A stretch of DNA of 64,000 nt from an uncultured Actinomycetes bacterium (lineage in GTDB: Bacteria > Actinomycetota > Actinomycetes > Actinomycetales > Bifidobacteriaceae): positions 310,001-374,000 of the forward strand of contig OMWX01000002.1 of assembly GCA_900314875.1 (NCBI GenBank), written 5' to 3'. The translations under genes were made by a program, and so were the position numbers. The notes below the pieces were generated by a model, which ran no database searches, was not told where the DNA came from, and saw nothing but the letters and a program-made list of their open reading frames with translations. Of this stretch, positions 10,210-20,160 are shown piece after piece (the stretch's first letter is position 1; each line of letters begins with the position of its first letter).

Positions 10210-10284
10210 TATTGTCATAAAAAGTGCGATATTGCAGATATTTGCATATTCGCGCGAGCAAAGCCGCAACATAAGGAATCAAAA

Positions 10285-11340
10285 ATGACCGAAGAAATAA
10301 CATGGAAGTCGCTGCTGACAAAACTTGTAAATCGCCAGACTCTCAACTATGAAGAAAACTCATGGTGGATTAATGCGCTTATGAACGGTCAGGCGCCGGA
10401 AGCGGCAACGGGCGCAGTGATGGCATTGCAAATGCAGTCAGGTCTTACAATCGATGAAATAACGGCAGCGGTCGACGCAATGCTTAAGCATGCTGAAAAA
10501 CTTGATATTGATGCCGAAACGACAGATATCGTCGGAACAGGCGGAGACGGCGCTGCAACTGTAAATTTGTCGACAATGGCTTCGATTGCAGCTGCTGCAG
10601 CCGGCGTTAAAATCGTTAAACACGGCAATCGCGCGGCTTCAAGCAAATCCGGCGCAGCAGACTGTCTTGAACAACTCGGGCTGCCGCTTGAACTTTCGCC
10701 TGAGAATGCTGCGAAAGTCTTTAATGAAGTCGGCATAACGTTTGCTTTTGCAAAAACTTTTCATCCCGCAATGCGTTTCGTTGCTCCCGTAAGAAAAGCA
10801 TTGGGAATTCCTACTGTTTTCAACATATTGGGTCCCTTAACCAATCCTGCCGGTCCTAAACATGTCGCAGTAGGGTCTGCGGACAGAAAATTAAGTCCTC
10901 TTATGGCTCAGGTGTATGCATCCAGAGGACAGACAGGATTCGTTTTCACTTCTTGTTCGGGATTCGATGAAATGGTAGCGGACGGTCCTGTAACAGTATG
11001 GGATTTTGCGGACGGAAACGTGAAAGAAGTCAGATTCGATCCTGCAGCCGAACTGTCGATTCCGCAGGCAAAAATTGAAGACATCAGGGGAGATACTCCC
11101 GAATATAATGCAAAAGTTTTGCGCGATTTTGTAAACGGAGAAAATGTTCCGTCTCGATCTACCGCGCTTCTTAATGCTGCTGCTGCAATCGCGGCAGACG
11201 GAAAACTTGCCGGTTCTGCTGAAAAATCGCTGTCGGAACGTTTTGCGAATGCCTATCGCATTGCGCAAGAAACGGTTGATTCAGGGAAAGCTGCGAAACT
11301 TCTTGACGATTGGATAACAGTCGCAAAGAAATATGCATAA
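10285..11340 (+). CDS. trpD: Anthranilate phosphoribosyltransferase
   Basis: Transfers phosphoribose from PRPP to anthranilate in tryptophan synthesis. The glycine-rich PRPP loop DIVGTGGDGAATVNLSTMAS is at residues ~82-101, and KHGNRAASSKSGAADCLEQLG and the metal-binding region near DGPVTVWDF are recognisable. Length (351) is normal. ATG at 10285 is preceded by AAGGAATC; an upstream TTG at 10198 lies inside the intergenic hairpin and is unlikely. No other trp gene is nearby, the usual situation for the isolated trpD in actinobacteria; glucokinase follows after 131 nt. I looked for a Trp-rich leader ORF upstream and found none. Confidence 0.95.
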   Translation: MTEEITWKSLLTKLVNRQTLNYEENSWWINALMNGQAPEAATGAVMALQMQSGLTIDEITAAVDAMLKHAEKLDIDAETTDIVGTGGDGAATVNLSTMASIAAAAAGVKIVKHGNRAASSKSGAADCLEQLGLPLELSPENAAKVFNEVGITFAFAKTFHPAMRFVAPVRKALGIPTVFNILGPLTNPAGPKHVAVGSADRKLSPLMAQVYASRGQTGFVFTSCSGFDEMVADGPVTVWDFADGNVKEVRFDPAAELSIPQAKIEDIRGDTPEYNAKVLRDFVNGENVPSRSTALLNAAAAIAADGKLAGSAEKSLSERFANAYRIAQETVDSGKAAKLLDDWITVAKKYA

Positions 11341-11471
11341 AAGCTGTTTCGGACAGAAAAAACAGCAAAACGATACAGATTTTGTAAAGACCCCGGAATA
11401 TATTATTTTAGGTTTGCAGAAACATGTCAGTATGCGCAAAAATAATCCGTGAAGAAAGATTGGAGTTGAAA

Positions 11472-12422
11472 ATGCATAAGCTCGCCGTTGATATAGGCGG
11501 TACAAAGATTGCCGCCGCAGTATGCGACGAAAATGACAGGATTGTCGAAAAACATACCGTATCGACTCCTGCGGATGCTGATGTGATAAACGGGCATATC
11601 GCTGACTTGTATAAGAAGACTGCCGAAAAATTCGATGATATTTCAGCGATCGGAATTTCAGCCGCAGGAAACGTTAAAGCAGACAGACGCACTGTTTCTT
11701 TTTCTGCAAATATTCCGGCTTGGACTGATTACCCTCTGTCTGAAAAAATTGAAGAACTCATCGGAAATGACAAGGTTTCAGTAATCGTAGAAAATGATGC
11801 AAACTGTGCCGGCTGGGGGGAATACGTGTACGGCGCAGCTGCCGGAACAAAAAACATGGTTATGCTGACCGTTGGAACCGGATTGGGCGGCGCGGTCGTG
11901 ACAGACGGACATCTTTTCAGAGGCGCATTCGGAATGGCAGCCGAACTGGGACATCTTCCCATGGTTCCGGCAGGCGACATCTGCGGATGCGGTCTTAGCG
12001 GCTGCGCAGAAAGATATGCATCCGGAACTGCTCTTGAACGTTTTGCGCACGCAGCTTTGAGAAGAAACCCCGACAGCGGCAAAAAGCTTTTGGATATGTG
12101 CTCCGGAGACATAAATAATCTGCAGGGAATAATGGTTACCGAAGCTGCAAAAGAATCCGATGCAGCCGCTTTGGAAGCTTTTAATATGACAGGACAGTGG
12201 CTCGGACAAACAATGGCGGCAATTTCTGCCGTTCTTGACCCCGAAATATTTGTCGTTGGCGGCGGAGTCGCGGCGGCAGGCGATTTGCTTCTTAAACCCG
12301 CGCGAGAAGCTTATGAACGTTATTTGCAGGCTGCTTCATATCGTCCTCATGCAAAAATCGCTGCAGCGTCTGCGGGACAGGATGCCGGACTTATAGGAGC
12401 TGCAAATCTGTCGGTTTTGTAG
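11472..12422 (+). CDS. glk: ROK-family glucokinase
   Basis: Cytosolic sugar kinase of the ROK family, most likely phosphorylating glucose. The first residues AVDIGGTKIAAAV are the ATP phosphate-binding motif; ENDANCAGWGE and GTGLGGAVVTDG follow, and the ROK zinc site is CGCGLSGCAERYASG at about residues 175-190. No N-terminal DNA-binding domain is present, so it is an enzyme, not a ROK repressor. ATG at 11472 is supported by TTGGAG upstream; an upstream in-frame ATG at 11424 is less likely. Glucose as substrate is inference from family and actinobacterial gene context (near trpD and the PASTA kinase). Confidence 0.92.
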   Translation: MHKLAVDIGGTKIAAAVCDENDRIVEKHTVSTPADADVINGHIADLYKKTAEKFDDISAIGISAAGNVKADRRTVSFSANIPAWTDYPLSEKIEELIGNDKVSVIVENDANCAGWGEYVYGAAAGTKNMVMLTVGTGLGGAVVTDGHLFRGAFGMAAELGHLPMVPAGDICGCGLSGCAERYASGTALERFAHAALRRNPDSGKKLLDMCSGDINNLQGIMVTEAAKESDAAALEAFNMTGQWLGQTMAAISAVLDPEIFVVGGGVAAAGDLLLKPAREAYERYLQAASYRPHAKIAAASAGQDAGLIGAANLSVL

Positions 12423-12458
12423 CTGCGGCAAAACATAACGAAAAAGCGTTAAATATAA

Positions 12459-12513
12459 AAATATCCCGAAAACCCGCATTTTCAACGAAATGTTTTTGGC
12501 AGCCGGGATATTT
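12459..12513. terminator. Bidirectional terminator-like inverted repeat
   Basis: AAATATCCCG (12459-12468) and CGGGATATTT (12504-12513) are perfect complements, with A/T-rich flanks on both sides. It lies between the convergent glucokinase and membrane-protein genes. The rest of the 227-nt gap shows nothing recognisable. Confidence 0.6.
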
Positions 12514-12649
12514 ATGTATTTATTACTGATTGGCAGACTGTCAAACAGCAGGATATTAATCGGCAGACTTAAGAACCGCACTTGAATATGTGCGTTTCAA
12601 ACGTTTTTTGCGTGTTTTGAACCGAACGGCCGGCTGTCGCGCAGAACGC

Positions 12650-13204
12650 TTAAATCCTTGCTCCGTCGTCAAACTCGTCTTTTCGCGTTTCGTTAAATCC
12701 TTTATGATTTGCCAAAAAAAGTCCGAACCCTAAAAGGATACAAATTCCTCCGATTGAACCGACAATGCTCGGAACTGCAGAAAAAATCAGTGAGCATACG
12801 GCGGCAGCTATTCCCGCGACAATTAAAATTAAAACGGCAATTCCTGCGGCAGAAGGTGAAGGCAAAACAGGATTTTCAGGCGAAAAACTGCCGGGATCGT
12901 CGTCAATCCAGCTGATTCCGGAAACATCTCGAGGACCGGGTTTCGTGTTTATTGCCGCAAAATCATCATTAAAAGACGCATTTTTTATCGCCTTTTTTAT
13001 TTCCTTTTTTCTTTTTCTTTCGATTTTCTTTGCATTTTTTTCGAACTGCTTTTTTATGCTGTTTATCTGTTCGTCATTGAAATCGCCTTCATATTCGTTT
13101 ATGAAATGTTCCCATTGTCTGTCTTCTGCAGAATGCGAAAAACCGTTTGAATCGCCGTTGCCGGAATTTTGCCCCGCGCTGTTGGTATTCTTGTTGTCAG
13201 TCAT
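12650..13204 (-). CDS. Actinobacterial two-helix membrane protein of unknown function
   Basis: A 184-residue protein. Residues 1-25 are Asn/Gly/Ser-rich and polar, 25-80 are highly charged with a Lys-rich predicted helix (EKNAKKIERKRKKEIKKA), and a GPRDVSGISWIDDDPGSF segment follows. Two hydrophobic helices (about residues 118-140 and 145-165) come next, then a short charged tail. The layout (GPRD motif, acidic stretch, two helices) resembles a widespread small actinobacterial membrane family whose role is not known to me. ATG at 13204 is 54 nt from the divergent plsC start, so the two share a promoter region. No catalytic motif seen. Confidence 0.72.
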   Translation of the reverse strand: MTDNKNTNSAGQNSGNGDSNGFSHSAEDRQWEHFINEYEGDFNDEQINSIKKQFEKNAKKIERKRKKEIKKAIKNASFNDDFAAINTKPGPRDVSGISWIDDDPGSFSPENPVLPSPSAAGIAVLILIVAGIAAAVCSLIFSAVPSIVGSIGGICILLGFGLFLANHKGFNETRKDEFDDGARI

Positions 13205-13258
13205 ATATTCAACTTTAATCGCTGCGGCAAACTTGCGACAGGACGGACGGATAAAATT

Positions 13259-13951
13259 ATGTATTGGTTTTTTGTTAAAACTCTCGGACCTATTGCAAAA
13301 CTGATTTTTTATCCAGAAAGCGAAGGCGTTAAAAATATTCCTAAAAACGGCGGCGCGATTATTGCTTCAAATCATCTTGCCGTAATAGACGATGCGGTTA
13401 TTCCGATGACCTGTCCGCGAATGGTTCATTTTATGGGAAAGTCGGACTATTTTACCGGCAAAGGCTTCAAAGGTCGCATTAAGAAATGGTTTTTTACCAG
13501 CGTCGGCGTTTTCCCCGTTGACAGATCAGGCGGAAAAAAATCAGCCGAAGCGATGAATAATGCGCGAAAAGTGCTTGAAGAAGGTCATTTGTTCGGAATT
13601 CACCCTGAAGGCACGCGAAGTCCCGACGGGCGTCTTTATAAAGGACATACCGGAGTTGCAAGACTGTCTCTTGAAACGGGCTGTCCGATTATTCCGGTTG
13701 CGCTTATCGGAACCGGAGAACTTCAGCCTGCGGGCAAAGTGTGGCCTCGTCGCGGGAAAGTCAAAGTAATTTACGGAAAACCGATTTATGTGTCAAAAAT
13801 TGCCGCTAATAAGATCACTCACGAACAAATCCGCTCTCTTACCGATCGTATGACGGAAGAAATAAGGAAAATGAGCGGACAAACTTATGTCGACGAGTAT
13901 GCTCAGACAGTCAAAAAACGCATTGCGGGAGAAAAACAGACTCAGGCTTAA
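13259..13951 (+). CDS. plsC: 1-acyl-glycerol-3-phosphate acyltransferase (PlsC/LPLAT family)
   Basis: Membrane-associated acyltransferase that adds the second acyl chain to lysophosphatidic acid. The catalytic NH-x4-D motif is SNHLAVIDD (residues ~42-50). FPVDRSGG is motif II, and GIHPEGTRSPDGRLYKGHTG contains motif III, with a Pro-rich motif IV in CPIIPVALIGT. Length of 230 residues is normal. ATG at 13259 is preceded by ACAGGACGG. The same type of gene (Rv2182c) lies close to pknL in mycobacteria, so this locus order is old. It is convergent with the kinase gene; GGCTTAAA-AA-TTTAAGCC over the stop codon may act in termination. Confidence 0.92.
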   Translation: MYWFFVKTLGPIAKLIFYPESEGVKNIPKNGGAIIASNHLAVIDDAVIPMTCPRMVHFMGKSDYFTGKGFKGRIKKWFFTSVGVFPVDRSGGKKSAEAMNNARKVLEEGHLFGIHPEGTRSPDGRLYKGHTGVARLSLETGCPIIPVALIGTGELQPAGKVWPRRGKVKVIYGKPIYVSKIAANKITHEQIRSLTDRMTEEIRKMSGQTYVDEYAQTVKKRIAGEKQTQA

Positions 13952-14057
13952 AAATTTAAGCCGCCGGTTGACGGTTTCGCGCTCGTCTTTCGATGTAATA
14001 CTCGGCTTAAGCTCAGTCTCAATCTCAAGTCCGGAGCTGAACAGTCTTAAAACTGTT

Positions 14058-16124
14058 TTAAAACAGGGAAGTGTAAACAGTAATAGTTACAGCTGACGGA
14101 TTGCCGTCTTTATCGCGCTTTCTGACAGCCGTTCCCGCTTCCGGGCTTTGTCCCGCGACTTTCTTGTCATCCGAAGGGAAAATTGTCAGCTGAGTTTTAT
14201 AATCGACTTTCAATCCGAGATTTTCCAGAATCGATTTTGCTTCAGAAGAAGATTTGCCTGTCACGTTCGGCATGGAAATAGTTTCAGGTCCTTTTGAAAC
14301 CGTCACATTTACGGTATCCGACCAGTGAAGAGACGTTCCTTCAGAAACAGAAGCTGAGATTATAATGTCTTTGTCTGCAGTATCTGAATATTCCTCTTTC
14401 CAAACAGGATTTATATGCAGGCTGTTCAGTATCTGCGCAGCATCATTTTTTGACATGCCCTCAATTTTGGGCATGGAAACCGGTTTCAGCCCTTTTGAAA
14501 AAGTCAGCACAATTGCGGTATCATGCTTCGCCGTCGTTCCGGGGGAAAGGTTTATGTCAATTAATCCGCCCTGCGGAACCGTGAGCGAATATTCGTCTGA
14601 ATTTTGCGAATGCACAATGTTGTCAAACCCGGCATCTGCTAATGCTTTTTCTGCGTTAAGGTTGGAATCGCTGCCGGAGAATAGGATATCCGACGGAACT
14701 GTTGCAGTTTTTACGCCTTTTGACTCGATAATCTGCACGCGCCCGAACTTTTTCGAGATATGAGATCCGACTGCTGACGGGTCGGTCGAAATTATTTTGC
14801 CTTCTTCAATCGAATCGGAATAATCGTAAGATATATCGTATTTGACGGAAGCGTTATCTAATTTTTGCGCGTATTTTTTGCTGTCTGCGCCGGTTACAGT
14901 GCAGTCAAGAGCGTTTGCGCACGGCACATCATCGGCTTCGGGAAGCAAAAAATAGCTTCCCGGACCTGAGAATTTCCACCATCCGAAGACAGCCAATGCA
15001 GTCAGAACAGCACCGGCTGAAATAATTGCTGCAATTGTTTTGCTTGAAATTGCGCGTTTTTTTGCGGTTGCGGATTCTAAGTCCGTTTCCGCGTTCTCCA
15101 AACCTCTCACTTCTGTTTCGGCTTCGCTTCCGGAAGAAAAATTATCAGGCATTACAGCCGTTGTTTTTGGAGAATATGCTTCTGTATTTTGTCTGAAAAC
15201 ATTTTGTTCGGTTTTGCGCGGCTCACCGATTGAGGGTTCGGATATTCTGATTCTGTAATCCCGCTGCTTATCCGTCAGATTTTCCGCAGTTTTTCGCAGT
15301 CTGTTAAGAGCTTCTCCGGCATCGTGAGGACGCGCGGAAGGATCTCGCGACGTCATGGAAAAGACAAGGTCGCTGAATTGTTCGCAAATGCCGGGATCAA
15401 TATTTTTCAAAGCCGGAACATCCTCATGAACATGTTTGAAAATAACCGTTACCGGATTTTCGGAGGCAAAAGGAACGCGTCCCGTAATCATTTCCCAAGC
15501 GATAATCCCGACGGAATACACGTCGCCGGACTTTTCTGCCTCATTCTTTTCAATCATTTCGGGCGGCAGATACGATGCCGTTCCCAAAAGCATTCCGGTG
15601 CTTGCCAGAGTAGTCTGCGATTCGGCTCTCGAAAGACCGAAATCGGTTATCTGAATGTGTCCCCGGCTGTTTATGAGAATATTTTCAGGCTTTATGTCTC
15701 TGTGAATGACATTAATGTCGTGCGCTGCGCAAAGACCTTCCAGAATTTCGGAAATTACGTCAATCGTTTCCGAAACCGAAAAATTGCCGTTTCGTCTTAT
15801 CTCTCTGCGAAGATTTGCGCCCGGAACGTATTCCATTACAAGAAAGTCAAGCCCGTCGTATTCTCCCGTATCGTAAACCTGCACGACATGAGAATTTGCT
15901 ATTGAGGCCGCCGAATGCGCTTCGCGCCTGAATCTTCTTTTGAACTGTTCTCGCCGTTCTGAATCGGCAAGCCTTGAATGCATGATTTTTACCGCGACTT
16001 TTCGGGAAAGACGATTGTCAGACGCCTCATAAACGCTTGCCATTCCTCCGTCGGCAATTTTGCGTTCGATTGTATATCTGTTTTCGATTACTTTTCCGAT
16101 CAAATTTTCCCCGCAAGTGCTCAT
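14058..16124 (-). CDS. PASTA-domain serine/threonine protein kinase (PknB/PknL type)
   Basis: Transmembrane receptor kinase that senses cell-wall muropeptides or lipid II and phosphorylates division and envelope proteins. Kinase domain is residues ~12-275: glycine loop ADGGMASVYEA, VAVKIM lysine, catalytic HRDIKPENIL, DFGLSR and APE-like ASYLPPEMIE. A ~80-residue polar linker follows, then one transmembrane helix (about 358-380, IIAAIISAGAVLTALAVFGWW-like). The outside carries about four PASTA repeats; the last two are clearest (VSMPKIEGMSKNDAAQILN and ISMPNVTGKSSSEAKSILE). Adjacent polyprenyl synthase and nearby plsC match the mycobacterial pknL neighbourhood. Confidence 0.93.
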   Translation of the reverse strand: MSTCGENLIGKVIENRYTIERKIADGGMASVYEASDNRLSRKVAVKIMHSRLADSERREQFKRRFRREAHSAASIANSHVVQVYDTGEYDGLDFLVMEYVPGANLRREIRRNGNFSVSETIDVISEILEGLCAAHDINVIHRDIKPENILINSRGHIQITDFGLSRAESQTTLASTGMLLGTASYLPPEMIEKNEAEKSGDVYSVGIIAWEMITGRVPFASENPVTVIFKHVHEDVPALKNIDPGICEQFSDLVFSMTSRDPSARPHDAGEALNRLRKTAENLTDKQRDYRIRISEPSIGEPRKTEQNVFRQNTEAYSPKTTAVMPDNFSSGSEAETEVRGLENAETDLESATAKKRAISSKTIAAIISAGAVLTALAVFGWWKFSGPGSYFLLPEADDVPCANALDCTVTGADSKKYAQKLDNASVKYDISYDYSDSIEEGKIISTDPSAVGSHISKKFGRVQIIESKGVKTATVPSDILFSGSDSNLNAEKALADAGFDNIVHSQNSDEYSLTVPQGGLIDINLSPGTTAKHDTAIVLTFSKGLKPVSMPKIEGMSKNDAAQILNSLHINPVWKEEYSDTADKDIIISASVSEGTSLHWSDTVNVTVSKGPETISMPNVTGKSSSEAKSILENLGLKVDYKTQLTIFPSDDKKVAGQSPEAGTAVRKRDKDGNPSAVTITVYTSLF

Positions 16125-16233
16125 GATTGAATGTTAAATGCGAATACGGCTAAAATCGCGCGCATTGGATTTTTCAAAAAAATTTGATTTTTCGCAAAAC
16201 GCGCAAACAATATTATAATCCGCCTTTGCTTTA

Positions 16234-17352
16234 TCATTTGAAGATTTTCTCGGGAATAAAAGCATTGAATGCTCTGCAAATGTTTTCTTTTCCTTCATTC
16301 GTCAAAATTTCGCCGCTGCAGGACATGATTTCGTATTGTGCGGATTTGAGCAGATCTTCGGTCCTGTTTTTTGCCCGTTCGATTGCGCCCGTCGAATGCA
16401 TAAGATCCGCAACTCTTTTAACGCCTTCGGAATCTCTTTTGCGATCTGCGTAAAAATCGAGAAGCCAAAGATAATCTTCTCTGCTCTCGCTGCCGCCTTC
16501 CTTTAAAGCGTTGAGAGTATCTGCAAAAATCGAGGTTCTTTTGCCTTCTCTTATGTCGCCGCCGATCGGTTTGCCGGTGTCTTTTTCAGTGGAAATAATA
16601 TCCAAAAGATCATCTGCAATCTGAAAAGCGACCCCGACAGGTTTTCCGGCTTTTAATGCGATTTTCCTGGCAGTGTCAGGTTCGATTCCCGCACACATGA
16701 ATCCCAGCGCCAAAGGAGCAATCGTCGTGTAGCTGGCAGTTTTGAACTGATAAACAGTTTCTGCGATTAACGTCAGATTTTTCGCTTTGGACAAATCTGT
16801 AATTTCTGAAGAAATATCCATAACCTGACCGAATTCTACCATTTGCTGCATGCCGAGAAAGTCAGCAAGAATGCTTCCGTGAAGAAAAAAACCGCTTGCA
16901 GCCGCGTTCACAGCCTGAACGCTTACAGTCGCAAGAATGTCTCCCAGCATTATTCCCAGTCCGGTTCCGACGGTTTCGTCGGGTTTTTTCGTTAAATAAG
17001 ACAATGCTTTGTGAGCGGAAGGCTGTCCTCTTCTTACATCCGCATTGTCGATTATATCGTCGTGAACGAGCGCTGCTGTCTGAAAAATTTCCAAAGCGCA
17101 CGCTATGTCAAAAACCTTGCTTTCCTCAAGCGCGTTGAAAAAATTATTTTGTTCTGCGCGCTGAGTCGCAAAGCGCGCGGCTGTTATGAGCAGCATTGCT
17201 CTTAAACGTTTCCCGTTTCGTCCTGAAATAACAGCCTGATCGCATACGGTTTTAACCGATTCGAATCCGAGCAGATGCCCGTATTTGGAACAGTATGCAG
17301 AAATAAGTTCTTCAATGCGTTTTTCCAGCGCAGTTTTATTGATTCCGTTCAC
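16234..17352 (-). CDS. Polyprenyl diphosphate synthase (trans-isoprenyl)
   Basis: Chain-elongating prenyltransferase that condenses isopentenyl diphosphate with an allylic primer, supplying polyprenyl chains for the envelope or prenyl quinone-like lipids. First Asp-rich motif is LVHDDIIDNADVRRG and second is FQIADDLLDI, both complete. The RGKRLRAML-like entry (NGKRLRAMLL) is also present. Length of 372 residues fits the IdsA/GrcC-type group. The start appears to be GTG at 17352 (VNGINKTALEKR) with no obvious ribosome site. The gene precedes the PASTA kinase on the same strand (109-nt gap). Chain length of the product cannot be read from motifs alone. Confidence 0.92.
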   Translation of the reverse strand: MNGINKTALEKRIEELISAYCSKYGHLLGFESVKTVCDQAVISGRNGKRLRAMLLITAARFATQRAEQNNFFNALEESKVFDIACALEIFQTAALVHDDIIDNADVRRGQPSAHKALSYLTKKPDETVGTGLGIMLGDILATVSVQAVNAAASGFFLHGSILADFLGMQQMVEFGQVMDISSEITDLSKAKNLTLIAETVYQFKTASYTTIAPLALGFMCAGIEPDTARKIALKAGKPVGVAFQIADDLLDIISTEKDTGKPIGGDIREGKRTSIFADTLNALKEGGSESREDYLWLLDFYADRKRDSEGVKRVADLMHSTGAIERAKNRTEDLLKSAQYEIMSCSGEILTNEGKENICRAFNAFIPEKIFK

Positions 17353-17564
17353 GTTTCAATGATATAACCTGCCCGTTCCCAAATTTGTTAAATCGCATAT
17401 TTGCGGCAAAATACAGTTTATCCGGCATATTGATAAACAGCACGGGGGTCGCATTGATGCACATTTTTCATATTTGTTGTTCAAAACCCGCATTTTGAGA
17501 GAAATTTGTTTTACGAAAATTTTTTCAAATTCAAAAAACATAACCGAAGAAGTAAGGACAAAAA

Positions 17565-18245
17565 ATGAACGACAGCGCAAAATCTGTTTTATGCGAAGAA
17601 AAAATCGAAAAAAATCTTTCGGACGAAAGATTGGAAAATGCTGTTTCGAGCACAGAATTTGAAGTCGCAGCGCAAAGATTTCGGCAGCTTGCAAAAGAAG
17701 AAGGAATTGAAACGGCCGCCGGTTTATGGATTTGCCGTCCTTTGAAACAATGGATAAAAAATTTGAATAAAACTCAATCTTTGCAAAACGCGAGTCCGCA
17801 TCTGGATCGGAACAGTCTGCTGCATTTGGCCGTCGGAATGAACAATTCCCTTCATATTCGAGATTGCCTGCTTGTGTCTGCCGTATCGGACTGCGACTTT
17901 GACAGTCTTATGAAGATAGCTTCGCGTCCTCATTTTGAAGAAACCGTAAAACTTGTAGAAGGCTGCCTGAGAAAGGCTTTTCATGATTCTTCCGCGCATC
18001 CTGACAAAAGAAAATGCGAGAGGGCTTCCGAAATGTTCAAACAGATAATCAGAAGCATACCCGAACAATACAGCGCTCAGCCGTATGCCGTTCTCTCATA
18101 TCTTATGTGGTGGATCGGCGAACCCGAACAGAAAAACCGGTATTGGAAACAGGCTCTTGCCCGGGATCGGAACTGCACTCTGGCTTTGATTGTGGCAGAA
18201 GCGATCGTCAATAAAATAGAACCGGCATGGAATTGCGAACAATAA
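17565..18245 (+). CDS. DUF4192-like protein
   Basis: A 226-residue cytosolic protein with no catalytic motif that I recognise. Its central RDCLLVSAVSD and its C-terminal half (AVLSYLMWWIGEPEQKNRYWKQALARD with ALIVAEAIVNKIEPAWN at the end) match the pattern of actinobacterial DUF4192 proteins, where a helical-repeat C-terminus ends in a similar Pro-Trp motif. The N-terminal part looks reduced relative to the family. ATG at 17565 is preceded by AAGTAAGGAC. It lies 150 nt upstream of the principal sigma factor, the typical place for this gene in bifidobacteria-like genomes. Function unknown. Confidence 0.7.
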   Translation: MNDSAKSVLCEEKIEKNLSDERLENAVSSTEFEVAAQRFRQLAKEEGIETAAGLWICRPLKQWIKNLNKTQSLQNASPHLDRNSLLHLAVGMNNSLHIRDCLLVSAVSDCDFDSLMKIASRPHFEETVKLVEGCLRKAFHDSSAHPDKRKCERASEMFKQIIRSIPEQYSAQPYAVLSYLMWWIGEPEQKNRYWKQALARDRNCTLALIVAEAIVNKIEPAWNCEQ

Positions 18246-18397
18246 ACATTGCATTCGGCAGGTCTGATATTTGCGTCGATTATTTTCTGCGAACACAAAA
18301 TCTTCTTATAGTGTATAATAGCGAGGTAAAAAGTTGCATTTGCCCGGATTGTATCTTTTTAAGGTTTAAGTGAGTATCGACAACAGGAGGATTCTTG

Positions 18398-20146
18398 GTG
18401 GCAGCCGGAAAAACAGTCGCAGACAAATCCGAGGAAGTCAAGGAAAAGCCGGCAGCGGCAAAAACCGCATCGAAGACTGCGGCTTCTAAGAAAGTTTCCG
18501 CTTCTAAGAAAGTTGCCGCTAAAAAAACATCTGCTTCAAAAACAGCTTCTGCTCCTAAGAATGCGTCGGCGAAGAAAACTGCTGCAAAGAAAACAGCCGC
18601 CAAAAAGACAGCTGCTAAAACAGCATCGGCTTCGGCAAAATCAGCTTCTGTCAAAACATCTGAAAACAAGACTTCAGCCGTAAAGAAAACAACGGCGGGG
18701 AAGACTTCTGCCTCCAAGTCTGATTCTTCCGAAACAGCGGATGAAAAAAAGACGCCTGCTAAAAAAACTGCTGCAAAAAAGACGTCGTCAGCGAAAAAGA
18801 CGCCTGCTAAAAAAACTGCTGCAAAAAAGACGTCGTCAGCGAAAAAGACGACTGTCAAAAAGACTGCTGTCAAGAAAAAATCTGCTTCTAAAACAACCGG
18901 AAAGAGTTCTTCAATTAAAGAATCTGAAGAGAAGCAGGTACTTGAAGACGAAACTGTGCAGACTTCTGCGCAAACTGATGATATCGACGATTTGAATTCG
19001 GCTGACAGTTTTGACGAGACCGATGATTTCGATTCGGTTCTTGAAGACGGGGCGGATTCGGACGGAACCGACGATGTTAATGTCGAAGATGAAGAAGAGG
19101 AAGAAGACGACACCGATACTCCTCCGATAGAAGAACTGGAAGAAAAAGGCGCCTTTATCGTCAATGACAGCGATGACGAGCCTGCGGCGCGAGTAAAAGG
19201 AAATCCCAAGCGTCATGTAGTTTCTGCAGGCGCAACTGTAGATCCCGTTAAAGATTATCTGAAGCAAATCGGCCGCGTAAATCTTCTGACCGCCGAACAG
19301 GAAGTAGATCTTTCCGAGCGTATCGAAGCGGGATTGTACGCGCAGCATCTGTTGGATACTGTCGGCGATGATTTGGATTTCAAAACCAAACGCGAACTTA
19401 AATGGGCTGCATCCGACGGACGCAAAGCCAAAGATCATCTTCTTGAAGCAAACCTTCGACTGGTTGTTTCTCTCGCGAAACGTTATACGGGAAGAGGAAT
19501 GCTTTTTCTGGATCTTATTCAGGAAGGCAACCTGGGTCTGATTCGAGCTGTAGAAAAGTTTGACTGGACTAAAGGTTTCAAGTTTTCTACGTATGCGACA
19601 TGGTGGATTCGCCAGGCAATTACTCGAGCGATGGCAGATCAGGCAAGAACAATTCGAGTTCCCGTCCATATGGTTGAAGTAATTAATAAGCTTTCCAGAG
19701 TTCAGCGTCAAATGCTTCAGGATTTCGGACGCGAACCCACTCCGGACGAGCTGGCGCGCGAACTTGATATGCCTGTCGAAAAAGTTCAGGAAGTTCAAAA
19801 ATACGGACGCGAACCCATTTCGCTTCATACTCCTTTGGGGGAAGACGGAGATTCCGAATTCGGAGATCTGATTGAAGATACCGATGCGATTGCTCCTCAG
19901 GATGCGGTTGCTTTTTCACTGCTTCAGCGTCAGATTCGTCAGGTTATGGAAACGCTCAGTCCTCGCGAATCCGGAGTTATCGAGATGCGATACGGAATCA
20001 AAGACGGTCAGCCGAAAACTCTGGACGACATCGGTCGGGTATACGGAGTCACTCGCGAACGAATCCGTCAAATCGAATCCAAAACTATGTCAAAACTCAG
20101 ACATCCGTCCCGCTCGCAGACTCTGCGCGATTTCCTTAACCAGTAG
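18398..20146 (+). CDS. rpoD: Principal RNA polymerase sigma factor (SigA/HrdB)
   Basis: Housekeeping sigma-70 factor. Residues 1 to ~170 are a Lys/Ala-rich tail of [11 protein letters not shown] repeats, then a strongly acidic stretch (~175-260), then conserved domains: region 1.2 ([21 protein letters not shown]), 2.1-2.4 ([31 protein letters not shown]), 3 and 4.2 ([20 protein letters not shown]). This architecture matches mycobacterial SigA. GTG at 18398 is preferred over TTG at 18395 because AGGAGG ends 7 nt before it. A consensus -10 TATAAT sits at 18314-18319. Two perfect 48-nt tandem units lie in the tail. parE follows as in other actinobacteria. Confidence 0.97.
   Translation: MAAGKTVADKSEEVKEKPAAAKTASKTAASKKVSASKKVAAKKTSASKTASAPKNASAKKTAAKKTAAKKTAAKTASASAKSASVKTSENKTSAVKKTTAGKTSASKSDSSETADEKKTPAKKTAAKKTSSAKKTPAKKTAAKKTSSAKKTTVKKTAVKKKSASKTTGKSSSIKESEEKQVLEDETVQTSAQTDDIDDLNSADSFDETDDFDSVLEDGADSDGTDDVNVEDEEEEEDDTDTPPIEELEEKGAFIVNDSDDEPAARVKGNPKRHVVSAGATVDPVKDYLKQIGRVNLLTAEQEVDLSERIEAGLYAQHLLDTVGDDLDFKTKRELKWAASDGRKAKDHLLEANLRLVVSLAKRYTGRGMLFLDLIQEGNLGLIRAVEKFDWTKGFKFSTYATWWIRQAITRAMADQARTIRVPVHMVEVINKLSRVQRQMLQDFGREPTPDELARELDMPVEKVQEVQKYGREPISLHTPLGEDGDSEFGDLIEDTDAIAPQDAVAFSLLQRQIRQVMETLSPRESGVIEMRYGIKDGQPKTLDDIGRVYGVTRERIRQIESKTMSKLRHPSRSQTLRDFLNQ
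18751..18846 (+). repeat. Two perfect 48-nt tandem repeats inside the sigma factor tail
   Basis: Units 18751-18798 and 18799-18846 are identical and begin GACGCCTGCTAAAAAAACTG. Each encodes 16 residues ([16 protein letters not shown]). A third, diverged unit follows in frame (GACGACTGTCAAAAAG). Copy number could change by slippage without breaking the frame. Confidence 0.93.
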
Positions 20147-20160
20147 AGTTTCAGCAGCAA

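Noticed and set aside
10129..10284. Possible Trp leader peptide before trpD
   Set aside because: The short frames there contain no Trp codons and the hairpin lacks a T-run, so no attenuator is supported.
18280..19209. Long minus-strand open frame rich in Ser, Ala, Val and Phe
   Set aside because: It is the antisense of the repetitive Lys/Ala tail of the sigma factor; the composition is a by-product of AAG/GCT repeats.
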